Numbered from the stretch's first letter, positions 1 to 6,758 are shown. The stretch: DNA of 6,758 nt from Rhodospirillaceae bacterium (GCA_002730675.1 PCAV01000057.1:10606-17363), one strand, 5' to 3'. The notes: a model not told the origin generated them from the letters alone. A program made the numbers and translations.

Positions 1-198
1 CGATTAGTTGGAACCACTAAAGATACGATAAACAAAGTGCGGGACCGTACTCATTGGAACTCTAACCAAATTACAGCTAGGCACCCTGTTTTGTTAGGTT
101 TATGTCAACAACAAGACTTGGACAACGCTATTGTAAAAGCTGGTGGCGAGCTTACATCGTCCTCTCAGCAAGTAGGTTCAATATCAGAGCTTCCCTAG
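1..198 (+). CDS. trcR: TrcR-like cell-cycle transcriptional regulator (DUF1013), C-terminal fragment
   Basis: The first frame is open from the window edge to a TAG at 196-198 and gives 65 residues; the start lies outside the window. The fragment opens with RLVGTTKDTINKVRDRTHWN, followed by a PVLLGLCQQQDLDNAI segment. As I remember the family, this closely matches the conserved C-terminal block of DUF1013 proteins (RLVGTTKxTIxxIRxRTHWNS, then DPVxLGLCxQxxLD). TrcR is described as a cell-cycle-linked transcription regulator of Alphaproteobacteria, with a helix-turn-helix-like fold and no enzymatic role. The last 18 or so residues (GGELTSSSQQVGSISELP) are a polar tail that I do not recognise as conserved. 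The gene ends 7 bases before the stop of the convergent glxA-like gene. I am confident of the family; the function is carried over from family knowledge only. Confidence 0.88.
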   Translation, partial: RLVGTTKDTINKVRDRTHWNSNQITARHPVLLGLCQQQDLDNAIVKAGGELTSSSQQVGSISELP

Positions 199-205
199 AA
201 AGACC

Positions 206-1210
206 TCAATTAACAATCTTTAGGATTTCAGTTTGCCTGTCGGTTTTGTATCGCTCATTACGATCCTCCCTCGCCGTCCGACCATAATACTCTTTGAAAC
301 ACTTAGAGAAATGGCTCGCAGAAATAAAACCGCATGCTAGCGCGACGGAGAGTATAGACATATTGGTTTGATCGAGAAGTTGTTTTGCCCTATTTAGACG
401 CAAGTTCAGGTAATACCTCGTTGGGGTAAGACCCATATACTTGCTAAATAAACGCTCCAATTGCCGGGTAGATATCCCCGCTTTAACGGCTAGCTCTTTC
501 TGACTTAACGGGTGTTCAAGGTTTAACCCCATTTCCTCAACGACTCCAACCAACTTGGGATGGGCAACACCCAAACGCATTCTTAATGCCATTTTCTGTT
601 TGCTATGGGGTTCTCTAATCCGGTCGTGGATAAACTGGTCTGAAATTTCAGCCGCCAATGTCTCACCATGTTCTTTTCTAATCAAATACAACATCATGTC
701 TAAACCAGCGGTCCCACCCGAACAAGTAATTCTATCTCTATCAATTTCGTATATATCCGATGAAACTTCGATATCTGGGAAAACTTCTTTAAACGATTCT
801 AGGTTTTCCCAATGTATTGTGCACCTTCTGCCTCTCAGCAGACCGGCCTTCGCCAGAACGTATGACCCTGTAGAAAATGCGCCAAGAACAACTCCTTCAC
901 GAGCGGACTTTCTTAAGAAAGAGAAGAGTTTATCATTATTATAGAATTGCACACCGTATCCAGAAATTACAAAAATTAATTTGGGTTTTTGGATAATATT
1001 CAAACCACCAGATGGAACTATCTCCACACCATTGCTAGAGACGACAGAGCTTCCATCAACGCTAACCACTCTCCAATCATATAATTTTCTTTCTGCCAGT
1101 CTATTTGCCAGTCGCAAAGGCTCTATAGCAGAAGAAAACGCCATAAGGGAAAAATCTGGAATTAAAATTATATCTATAATGGTTGGTAAATTATGGGCCC
1201 CATCAAGCAT
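206..1210 (-). CDS. GlxA-family transcriptional regulator (DJ-1/PfpI-like domain plus AraC-type HTH)
   Basis: This 334-residue cytoplasmic DNA-binding regulator has an N-terminal DJ-1/PfpI-like sensor domain (about residues 9-185) and a C-terminal AraC/XylS DNA-binding domain (about 225-320). The sensor starts with IDIILIPDFSLMAFSSAIEP and contains the CTIHWENLE and SGGTAGLDMMLYLI segments typical of GlxA regulators. The first helix-turn-helix is LSQKELAVKAGISTRQLERL (about 235-254). The second is around VALACGFISASHFSKCFKEY (about 289-308), the usual AraC signature. The nucleophile-elbow position, commonly Cys in this family (GxxCTG), is Ser here (GAFSTG, residue 113). A longer frame opens with TTG at 1246, but the ATG at 1208-1210 is preferred: GGGAGG lies 9 bases upstream and the protein then has normal family length. 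Relatives include regulators of choline, glycine betaine and carnitine use (GbdR, CdhR), but the ligand here is unknown. It lies 92 bases downstream of prpE on the same strand. Confidence 0.9.
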   Translation of the reverse strand: MLDGAHNLPTIIDIILIPDFSLMAFSSAIEPLRLANRLAERKLYDWRVVSVDGSSVVSSNGVEIVPSGGLNIIQKPKLIFVISGYGVQFYNNDKLFSFLRKSAREGVVLGAFSTGSYVLAKAGLLRGRRCTIHWENLESFKEVFPDIEVSSDIYEIDRDRITCSGGTAGLDMMLYLIRKEHGETLAAEISDQFIHDRIREPHSKQKMALRMRLGVAHPKLVGVVEEMGLNLEHPLSQKELAVKAGISTRQLERLFSKYMGLTPTRYYLNLRLNRAKQLLDQTNMSILSVALACGFISASHFSKCFKEYYGRTAREDRNERYKTDRQTEILKIVN

Positions 1211-1219
1211 ACCACAAAA

Positions 1220-1225
1220 CCTCCC
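1220..1225 (-). promoter_or_regulatory. Shine-Dalgarno site that fixes the start of the glxA-like gene
   Basis: The minus strand reads GGGAGG here, 9 bases before the ATG at 1208-1210. It is the best ribosome-binding match near the 5' end of this frame. Because it lies inside the longer TTG-initiated version, it argues for the ATG start 12 codons downstream of that TTG. Confidence 0.7.
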
Positions 1226-1302
1226 AGACGTTCCTAACTTTTGCAAGCTAATCTATTTTTCGGCAAATGCAATCCATTAAATTTTGCTTCGAACTAAAAA
1301 CA

Positions 1303-3198
1303 TTATTGTTTAGCATAGCCTATTTTTTGCAATGACTCTTTTATTTCTTCTAGTATCTCGGGGTCATCGATGGTGGCAGGAATCTCATAGTCTACAGCGT
1401 CAGCAATTTTTTTAATGATCCCCCGCAATATTTTTCCTGATCTAGTTTTAGGTAACCTCCTTACAACAGTTGCCATTTTAAAGGCCGCAACGGGACCGAT
1501 CTCTGTACGTACCATTTTTATTACATCTTCTACTATTTCAGAGTGTTCCGTATTGGTACCGTCTTTTAAAACGATTAGGCCCAATGGAATTTGGCCTTTC
1601 AATTGATCGTTTACACCGAGGACAGCACATTCTGCGACGTCCCTATGCTCTGCGAGAACTTGCTCCATACCTCCCGTAGATAGACGATGACCAGCAACAT
1701 TAATTATATCGTCAGTCCTGGATAAAACATGCAGATAACCATCCTCGTCTATAATACCAGCATCTCCCGTTTCATAGTACCCTGGATACGTTGCTAAATA
1801 ACTATCTACAAAACGTTCGTCGTTCTGCCAAAGAGTAGGCAAAGAACCTGGTGGTAAAGGTAATTTTAAAGAAATTGCTCCAATCTCTCCTACTGGAACA
1901 GGTTTCGAAAACTCATCGAGCACATCTATTTTCCAACCAGGCACAGCACAAGTAGGTGAACCTGGCTTTATATCCATTTGTTCTATTCCAAGACAGTTAG
2001 AAGCTATCGGCCATCCTGTTTCCGTCTGCCACCAATGATCAATGACAGGGACATTTAGTGTTTTTTTGGTCCATTCTAGCGTATCCGGATCACACCTTTC
2101 CCCCGCAAGAAACTGCGACCGAAGGCAATCTAGATTATATTTTCCAACTAATCTGCCATATGGATCTTCTTTTCTAATAGCTCTAATTGCCGTTGGCGCG
2201 GTAAACATACAATTAACCTGATGTTCAGAGATAACTCTCCAAAACGCTGCTGCATCCGGTGTACCTACTGGTTTTCCTTCATACAAGATACTTGTACAGC
2301 CATGAAATAGTGGGGCATATACGATGTATGAATGTCCCACCACCCAACCTACATCAGAGGCCGCCCAGTAAACATCTCCAGGATCAACATCGTAGATACT
2401 TTTCATAGACCATTTCAAAGAAACAATATGCCCAGCTGTTGGACGCACAACCCCCTTAGGAATACCCGTGGTGCCTGATGTGTATAGGATGTACACTGGA
2501 TCGGTAGCCTCCACCTCAACACAATCGGCAGGTGTAACTTTGTGATGCGCATCGCGCCAATCAATATCCCTCTTGTCAGTTAATTCCGCTTCATGCATCT
2601 CTCTCTGAAAGATAATGCAATGATTTGGTTCGCTTTTTGACATTATCAGCGCATTATCCAATAAAGGTTTGTACTCTACTATTCGGCCTGGCTCTATTCC
2701 ACATGAGGCGGCGACGATTACTTTTGGCTTTGCGTCATCAATTCTTTTTGCTAATTCATTTGAAGCAAACCCTCCAAAAACCACCGAGTGAATTGCTCCA
2801 ATCCGTGTGCAGGCTAACATCGCAATAACAGTTTCTGGTATCATTGGCATATAAATTAAGACTCTATCGCCGTACTCCACACCATATTTTTTTAGAACAC
2901 CTGAAAAACTAGCCACCCTATTCCTCAATTCTAGATAAGTGATTTTTTGTTTAACGTCCGTGACAGGGCTGTCATAAATCAACGCTAGCCTGCTGGAGTT
3001 CCCTTCATCTACATGGCGGTCCAGGGCATTGTAGCAGGTGTTTATTTTGCCTCCAGAAAACCAATTATTAAATGGGGAGTTGGTCTCATCGAGGATTTTA
3101 TCCCATCTCTTTTGCCATACTACGTCTTGTGCGGCTGCGGCCCAAAACTCTTCCGGTTTGTCCAGAGCCAATTGGTATATTTCTTTATAGGAACCCAT
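1303..3198 (-). CDS. prpE: Propionyl-CoA synthetase (AMP-forming acyl-CoA synthetase)
   Basis: This 631-residue cytosolic enzyme makes propionyl-CoA from propionate, ATP and CoA through a propionyl-AMP intermediate, feeding the methylcitrate or methylmalonyl-CoA route. The ACS N-terminal domain (SYKEIYQLALDKPEEFWAAA) is followed by a complete set of adenylate-forming motifs, numbered from the chosen start: YTSGTTGIPKG at about 239-249, HWWQTETGWP at 388-397, YETGDAG at 475-481, SRTDDIINVAGHRLSTG at 493-509 and RSGK with the catalytic lysine near 589. That lysine corresponds to the one acylated in Salmonella PrpE. The GWP(I) ending of the substrate-pocket motif is PrpE-like, whereas acetyl-CoA synthetases have GG there. 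The frame opens ten codons earlier (ATG at 3226-3228, MPTISILVVV), but MGSYKEIY aligns with the usual PrpE start and has GGTGG 5 bases upstream. No prpB, prpC or prpD lies in the window. A short-chain acyl-CoA synthetase of slightly different preference is the main alternative. Confidence 0.93.
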   Translation of the reverse strand: MGSYKEIYQLALDKPEEFWAAAAQDVVWQKRWDKILDETNSPFNNWFSGGKINTCYNALDRHVDEGNSSRLALIYDSPVTDVKQKITYLELRNRVASFSGVLKKYGVEYGDRVLIYMPMIPETVIAMLACTRIGAIHSVVFGGFASNELAKRIDDAKPKVIVAASCGIEPGRIVEYKPLLDNALIMSKSEPNHCIIFQREMHEAELTDKRDIDWRDAHHKVTPADCVEVEATDPVYILYTSGTTGIPKGVVRPTAGHIVSLKWSMKSIYDVDPGDVYWAASDVGWVVGHSYIVYAPLFHGCTSILYEGKPVGTPDAAAFWRVISEHQVNCMFTAPTAIRAIRKEDPYGRLVGKYNLDCLRSQFLAGERCDPDTLEWTKKTLNVPVIDHWWQTETGWPIASNCLGIEQMDIKPGSPTCAVPGWKIDVLDEFSKPVPVGEIGAISLKLPLPPGSLPTLWQNDERFVDSYLATYPGYYETGDAGIIDEDGYLHVLSRTDDIINVAGHRLSTGGMEQVLAEHRDVAECAVLGVNDQLKGQIPLGLIVLKDGTNTEHSEIVEDVIKMVRTEIGPVAAFKMATVVRRLPKTRSGKILRGIIKKIADAVDYEIPATIDDPEILEEIKESLQKIGYAKQ

Positions 3199-3216
3199 GA
3201 CAACCACCAAAATAGA

Positions 3217-3241
3217 GATCGTAGGCATACGCCTACGGATC
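3217..3241 (-). repeat. Imperfect inverted repeat in the prpE leader
   Basis: Read on the plus strand, GATCGTAGGC (3217-3226) faces GCCTACGGATC (3231-3241) across a 4-base ATAC loop. This gives 10 base pairs with one unpaired G at 3238; the inner 7 pairs (3220-3226 with 3231-3237) are uninterrupted. It starts 18 bases upstream of the preferred prpE ATG and covers the alternative upstream ATG at 3226-3228. There is no T-run after it on either strand, so an intrinsic terminator is unlikely. It could be a protein operator, a leader hairpin that affects translation, or chance. Confidence 0.4.
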
Positions 3242-3323
3242 AGAACGGTTAATTTTCAAAACAAGATCATGTTTTTTTTACAATATCAAGGCATTCAAAA
3301 AGATTCTTTCAACCGGCTTAGCT

Positions 3324-4434
3324 TCATGTCCCTTCTACGTTAAGTTTAGTAGCCAAAGACGCTTCTAAAAATCGATCAATATCTCCGTCCAAAACAGCCT
3401 GTGTATCTGAGGTTTCCTCGTTTGTGCGCAAATCTTTGATTAGTTGGTATGGTTGCAGCACGTAGGATCTTATTTGATGGCCCCATCCGATTTCCGTCTT
3501 CCCTGCCTCTACTTCGTTAGCCCTCTCTTCTCGTTGACTAAGCTCTAGTTCGTATAATCGGGCGCGAAGCATCTCCATAGCGGTTGCTCTATTGCGGTGC
3601 TGGCTCCTATCATTTTGACATTGAACAACGACACCGGTTGGCAGATGAGTGATTCTTATAGCTGAGTTAGTTTTATTAACATGCTGTCCCCCAGCTCCTG
3701 ATGCCCGGTAAGTATCAATTCTTAAATCCTTTTCTTCAATTTCGATTCTGATTGAATCATCAATTACAGGATATATCCATGCTGAGCTGAAACTTGTGTG
3801 GCGGCGGGCTGAGCTATCGAAAGGCGATATCCTAACTAAGCGGTGGACCCCACTTTCGGTCTTAAGCCATCCATAAGCATTTTCGCCTAAAATTTTTATG
3901 GTAACGGACTTAAGACCTGCCTCGTCACCTGAGCTTTCTTCAATATATTCTACCTTGAAACCACGCTTATCGCACCAGCGGACATACATCCGCAACAACA
4001 TCTCAGCCCAATCCTGTGCTTCCGTTCCACCGGCACCTGCATGTATTTCTAAAAAACAATCGTTTATATCGGCTTCGCCGGAAAGCAGCGCCAGCAGCTG
4101 CTGCTTTTCTAGCTCTATAGAAAGTTGTTTAAGAGCCTCATGCTGCTCCAATATAATTTCTTCATCACTCTCTGCTTCACCCATCTCTATTAGCAATTCT
4201 ATATCCTCAAGTTGGGTCAAAAATGCGTTAAGATCATTTATTTTTTTTTCTAGTGATGTCCGTTCACGCATTAGCGCTTGAGCGCTTTCAGGTTTCTCCC
4301 ATAAAGCTGGATCGGAGGTTATTGCGTCTAACTCCTCAAGTCGTAGATTAGCTTTATCCCAGTCAAAGATGCCTCCGAAGCAGTGCTATTGACGCTGTAA
4401 TATCTTCAATTAAAGAACCTAATTCCGATCGCAT
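3324..4434 (-). CDS. prfB: Peptide chain release factor 2, expressed through a +1 programmed frameshift
   Basis: RF2 recognises UAA and UGA on the ribosome and triggers peptide release. Translation starts at the ATG at 4432-4434, behind a G-rich GGGGGTGG stretch, and reads 23 codons (MRSELGSLIEDITASIALLR, then RHL) to an in-frame TGA at 4363-4365. Skipping T4365 shifts +1 into DWDKANLRLEEL, and the frame then continues to a TGA at 3324-3326. The joined protein has 369 residues, close to the 365 of E. coli RF2. The SPF stop-codon-reading tripeptide is at 203-205 and the catalytic GGQ at 248-250 (SGAGGQHVNKTNSAI). The residue two positions before the SGAGGQ glycine, variable in E. coli strains (Thr246 in K-12), is Ala here, the commoner form. 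A simple open-frame search would call only the part from an internal ATG at 4269-4271, which has no ribosome-binding site and lacks the first 54 residues. The gene sits 41 bases after mrcA, a familiar alphaproteobacterial order. Confidence 0.96.
4362..4377 (-). promoter_or_regulatory. RF2 programmed +1 frameshift signal
   Basis: On the minus strand the site reads CGGAGG CAT CTT TGA C. It has all three canonical parts: an internal Shine-Dalgarno-like GGAGG ending 3 bases before the slippery codon, the CTT slip codon, and a TGA stop followed by C, a weak termination context. The E. coli site has the same order and spacing (AGGGGG TAT CTT TGA C). The slip is independently confirmed by arithmetic: 4434 minus 4271 is 163, that is 54 codons plus one base. 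In known systems scarce RF2 makes the ribosome pause at UGA and slip forward, so RF2 controls its own synthesis. Confidence 0.95.
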
Positions 4435-4475
4435 ACCACCCCCACAAATTTTACCCAGAGCGATAAATATAATGG

Positions 4476-6758
4476 TTAATAAATTCCCTGACCACCCCTT
4501 GAGGGAGGGGAATTTAATTTTAAAGGTAACTTATCACCGAGGGTCCAGTCCCCCGTGTAGCCTCCGTCTATAACTCTGCTGATACCGTCTGGTTCATTTC
4601 CTGCTTTAAATACCTCTGTGATTATTTCAGAACTTCTCTTTGTGGGTAAATTACCAGTGCTTGGGTCTATTCTCACATGCAAAATTCCAGGAGGGGCCCG
4701 AAAGGGTGTGATCGGCACCCCATTTAGGGCTTGTTGCATAAAATTCTTGAAAATTGGCGCAGCAACATTTGAACCTGTATCTCTAGGCCCAAGGGTACGC
4801 GGTTTATCAAAACCTACATAAACACCAACAGCTAAATCTGGTGTAAATCCTATAAACCAAGTATCGAAGTTACTATTTGTCGTACCCGTTTTTCCTGCAA
4901 GAGGCTTTTTGATTTCTGCTATTCTTCGTCCTGTTCCACGCTTTACAACGCCCTCGAGCATTCTCACCATTTGGTAAGCCGATGTAGAACTTACCACCTG
5001 CGCACGTAAATCTGGCACTTGAGGAACGAGTGATCGGGCTTGAAATTTCGCATTACACGCAGAGCAAATTCGTTCTTCTTGTCTGAATATCGTCTCACCA
5101 TTCCGGTCTTGTATACGATCAATAAACGTTGGCCTAATTTGTTTTCCACCGTTGACTAACATCGCATATGCAGCTGTGAGTTTCATAAGAGTTGTCTCGC
5201 CGGCTCCTAGCGACATTGAAAGCTGTTCGGGCATATTTGCCATGATATCGAACTTATAAGCATATTCTGCCACGGCTTTCATGCCTATAGTTCGAGCCAA
5301 TCGTACAGTCATGAGGTTGCGGGATTTTTCAATCCCTATTCGCATAGCACTGGGACCATAGAATCTTTTTGTATAGTTTGCGGGCTTCCATTTTCCGAGA
5401 CCAGGTCCTTGGTCGATTACGAATGGCGCATCAAGTATTCTTGTAGCAGGGCTATAACCTTTATCAAGTGCCGCCAGGTAAACAAATGGTTTGAATGCGG
5501 AGCCCGGTTGTCTAAATGCTTGAGTTGCTCGGTTAAATTCCGAAGACTCGAAACTCCAACCACCAGTCATTGCGAGCACACGACCAGTATGGGGATCGAG
5601 GGCAATTAAAGCGCCGTTTACTTGAGGAATCTGACGTAATTTGTACAAACTTTTATGTTTATCAACCATTTCAACTAAAACCACACTGCCGCGATCCACA
5701 AAATCACTTAATTGTTTCAAACGGCGGCCTATTTTTTGATTTTTACGCCACTCGTGCTTCCACCCAATGTCTATATTCTCTATAAAACCTATCTCACCAC
5801 TTCTTAATCCAAGTTTAGCTCTGTCAATGCCGACATCCAAAACAACTGCCACCTTCCACCCCGGTAGCACACCTTTAGGTTTTTCAATTTCACTAAGTTT
5901 TTTATCCCAGTCAGGCCCAACATTGATAGTAGCAATTGGTTTCCGCCAACCGTGCCGATTATCATAGTCAATTAAACCATCTTGGAGAACTTTATCTGCA
6001 ATACTCTGCAAGGTAGGATCAACCGACGTACGGACAGATAATCCACCACCATATAATCGTGTACTTCCAAATTTTGAAATAAGTTTTCTACGCACATCTT
6101 CGACAAAATATTTGGCATCTACAAATTCGGTTTTAGATCTAGGCTTCGTTTTGAGCTCCATCGATTGGGCTACTTCCATAGTAGTTTTGGAGATAAATCC
6201 ATTCTCATGCATTTTCTTTATCACCCAGTTCCTGCGAGCTTTAGCTGCACTCTTTCTCCTTACTGGATGGTAATTATTTGGAGCCTTTGGCAGAGCGGCT
6301 AAATACGCTACTTCCTCAACAGTCAATTCGTCTAACGATTTATCAAAATAATTAAGCGCCGCGGCCGCGACCCCGTAAGAGCCCATACCCAGATAGATTT
6401 CGTTTAGGTATAATTCTAAAATTCTATTTTTGGAAAAGGCCTTTTCAATTCTAAATGCAAGTATTGCCTCTTTAATTTTTCGTTCTAGGGAAAGTTCATT
6501 CGACAATAGGAAGTTCTTTGCTACTTGCTGTGTAATTGTAGAAGCACCCCTTGGGCGCTTATTTTTGTAAAAGTTTAGAAGATTATTGATTGCAGCATTC
6601 ATTAAACTGACAGGGTCTACTCCACTGTGCTCAAAGAAATTCTTATCTTCAGATGATAGAAAAGCCTTAATCAAAAGTTTTGGCATCACGTTCACAGGAA
6701 TAAAAACTCTCCGCTCTTTTGCGTACTCTGCTATTAGTCTGCCATCACCGCTATGAAC
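4476..6758 (-). CDS. mrcA: Penicillin-binding protein 1A (bifunctional glycosyltransferase/transpeptidase), 5' end missing
   Basis: This class A PBP polymerises lipid II into glycan strands and cross-links the peptides at the outer face of the inner membrane. 760 residues are visible and the frame is open to the right edge, so the membrane anchor and roughly the first 50-60 residues lie outside. The GTG at 6693-6695 is an internal valine, because HSGDGRLIAEYAKERRVFIP precedes it in frame and is normal PBP1A sequence. The GT51 domain (about 20-200) shows EDKNFFEHSGVD with the catalytic Glu at 37, RGASTITQQVAKNF at 69-82 and LYLNEIYLG at 116-124. An OB-like insert covers about 265-375. The transpeptidase has SAFK (Ser 420), SRN (479-481) and KTGT (623-626), so all catalytic motifs are intact. 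A Cys pair (ICSACNAK, Cys 565 and 568) lies between the SRN and KTGT motifs; I recall a similar pair in other alphaproteobacterial PBP1A proteins. The last 12 residues are encoded by a palindromic element, described separately. prfB follows after 41 bases. Confidence 0.95.
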   Translation of the reverse strand, partial: VHSGDGRLIAEYAKERRVFIPVNVMPKLLIKAFLSSEDKNFFEHSGVDPVSLMNAAINNLLNFYKNKRPRGASTITQQVAKNFLLSNELSLERKIKEAILAFRIEKAFSKNRILELYLNEIYLGMGSYGVAAAALNYFDKSLDELTVEEVAYLAALPKAPNNYHPVRRKSAAKARRNWVIKKMHENGFISKTTMEVAQSMELKTKPRSKTEFVDAKYFVEDVRRKLISKFGSTRLYGGGLSVRTSVDPTLQSIADKVLQDGLIDYDNRHGWRKPIATINVGPDWDKKLSEIEKPKGVLPGWKVAVVLDVGIDRAKLGLRSGEIGFIENIDIGWKHEWRKNQKIGRRLKQLSDFVDRGSVVLVEMVDKHKSLYKLRQIPQVNGALIALDPHTGRVLAMTGGWSFESSEFNRATQAFRQPGSAFKPFVYLAALDKGYSPATRILDAPFVIDQGPGLGKWKPANYTKRFYGPSAMRIGIEKSRNLMTVRLARTIGMKAVAEYAYKFDIMANMPEQLSMSLGAGETTLMKLTAAYAMLVNGGKQIRPTFIDRIQDRNGETIFRQEERICSACNAKFQARSLVPQVPDLRAQVVSSTSAYQMVRMLEGVVKRGTGRRIAEIKKPLAGKTGTTNSNFDTWFIGFTPDLAVGVYVGFDKPRTLGPRDTGSNVAAPIFKNFMQQALNGVPITPFRAPPGILHVRIDPSTGNLPTKRSSEIITEVFKAGNEPDGISRVIDGGYTGDWTLGDKLPLKLNSPPSRGGQGIY
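4480..4516. repeat. Palindromic G/C-rich element over the 3' end of mrcA
   Basis: TAAATTCCC at 4480-4488 is the exact reverse complement of GGGAATTTA at 4508-4516. Between them lies CCCCTTGAGGGAGGGG (4495-4510), which can form a second hairpin of its own (CCCCTT with GAGGGG, the last pair a wobble). The element encodes the last PBP1A residues (SPPSRGGQGIY) and overlaps the stop. Its base composition stands out from the A/T-rich flanks. Similar CCCTCCCTCAAGGGG-like palindromes are, from memory, dispersed in many bacterial genomes, so this may be a REP-like copy. No T-run follows it on the minus strand, so it is a poor intrinsic terminator, but it could stabilise the mrcA mRNA end or reduce read-through into prfB. 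Confidence 0.5.

Noticed and set aside
194..224. Inverted repeat CCTA..AAGA / TCTTTAGG as a bidirectional terminator between the convergent genes
   Set aside because: Only 8 mostly A/T pairs with a 2-base bulge and a 13-base loop, and no T-run. It is too weak to call.
102..287. Plus-strand frame of 61 codons starting at ATG 102
   Set aside because: It overlaps the trcR-like C-terminus in another frame and the 3' end of the glxA-like gene on the opposite strand; the product is low-complexity with no family resemblance.
555..944. Plus-strand frame of 129 codons opposite the regulator
   Set aside because: It is a shadow of the glxA-like gene, which has clear domain motifs on the minus strand.
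3284..3312. Possible sigma-70 promoter for prpE (TTGAAA, 17 bases, TTGATA)
   Set aside because: The -35 box is good, but the -10 box matches the consensus poorly, and no other pairing in the prfB-prpE gap is better. A promoter there is plausible but not supported at base level.
4241..4249. Run of nine A on the coding strand of prfB as a second slippage site or sequencing error
   Set aside because: The frame is correct on both sides (TSLEKKINDL continues into normal RF2 sequence), so no indel is indicated. Polymerase slippage is possible but nothing in the sequence shows it is used.
3898..4281. Plus-strand frame of 127 codons, Ser-rich
   Set aside because: It is antisense to the prfB coding region, and its Ser-rich composition is what the complement of a Glu/Leu-rich helical domain gives. 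There is no independent ribosome-binding site or recognisable domain.
4273..4286. AGCGCTTGAGCGCT hairpin inside prfB as a stimulator of the frameshift
   Set aside because: It lies about 80 bases downstream of the slip site, far beyond the distance at which recoding hairpins act, and RF2 sites do not need one. It is explained by the codons for SAQAL.
6693..6695. GTG as the start of the PBP1A gene
   Set aside because: The frame continues upstream to the window edge with typical PBP1A residues (GDGRLIAEYAKERR), so this codon is an internal valine and the gene is 5'-truncated by the window.

Overview
The window looks like an ordinary chromosomal segment of an alphaproteobacterium of fairly low G+C. 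The clearest pointer is the left-edge fragment, which matches the C-terminus of the DUF1013/TrcR family, a family largely confined to Alphaproteobacteria. The PBP1A gene directly followed by prfB, and the OB-like insert in that PBP1A, fit the same group. The standard genetic code fits every gene, and TGA is used as a stop (prfB, glxA-like).

Layout from left to right: (1) the 3' end of a plus-strand trcR-like gene (1-198), which meets the next gene tail to tail with a 7-base gap; (2) a minus-strand GlxA-type AraC regulator (206-1210); (3) minus-strand prpE, propionyl-CoA synthetase (1303-3198); (4) minus-strand prfB, peptide chain release factor 2 (3324-4434), whose reading frame is split by a classic +1 programmed frameshift at an in-frame TGA; (5) minus-strand mrcA/ponA, PBP1A, whose 5' end runs off the right edge (4476-6758). 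All four minus-strand genes are co-directional, transcribed from right to left. mrcA and prfB are only 41 bases apart and probably form one transcript. The gaps before prpE (about 125 bases) and before the regulator (about 92 bases) are wide enough for their own promoters, but I could not pick one with confidence.

The genes serve separate housekeeping jobs: cell-wall synthesis (PBP1A), translation termination at UGA/UAA (RF2), activation of propionate (PrpE), and transcriptional control (GlxA-like, TrcR-like). The most informative non-coding signals are the RF2 autoregulatory recoding site at 4362-4377, a palindromic G/C-rich element covering the last codons of PBP1A (4480-4516), and an imperfect inverted repeat in the prpE leader (3217-3241). 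I see no tRNA, rRNA, CRISPR array, insertion sequence or phage gene, and nothing that supports a new multi-gene system.
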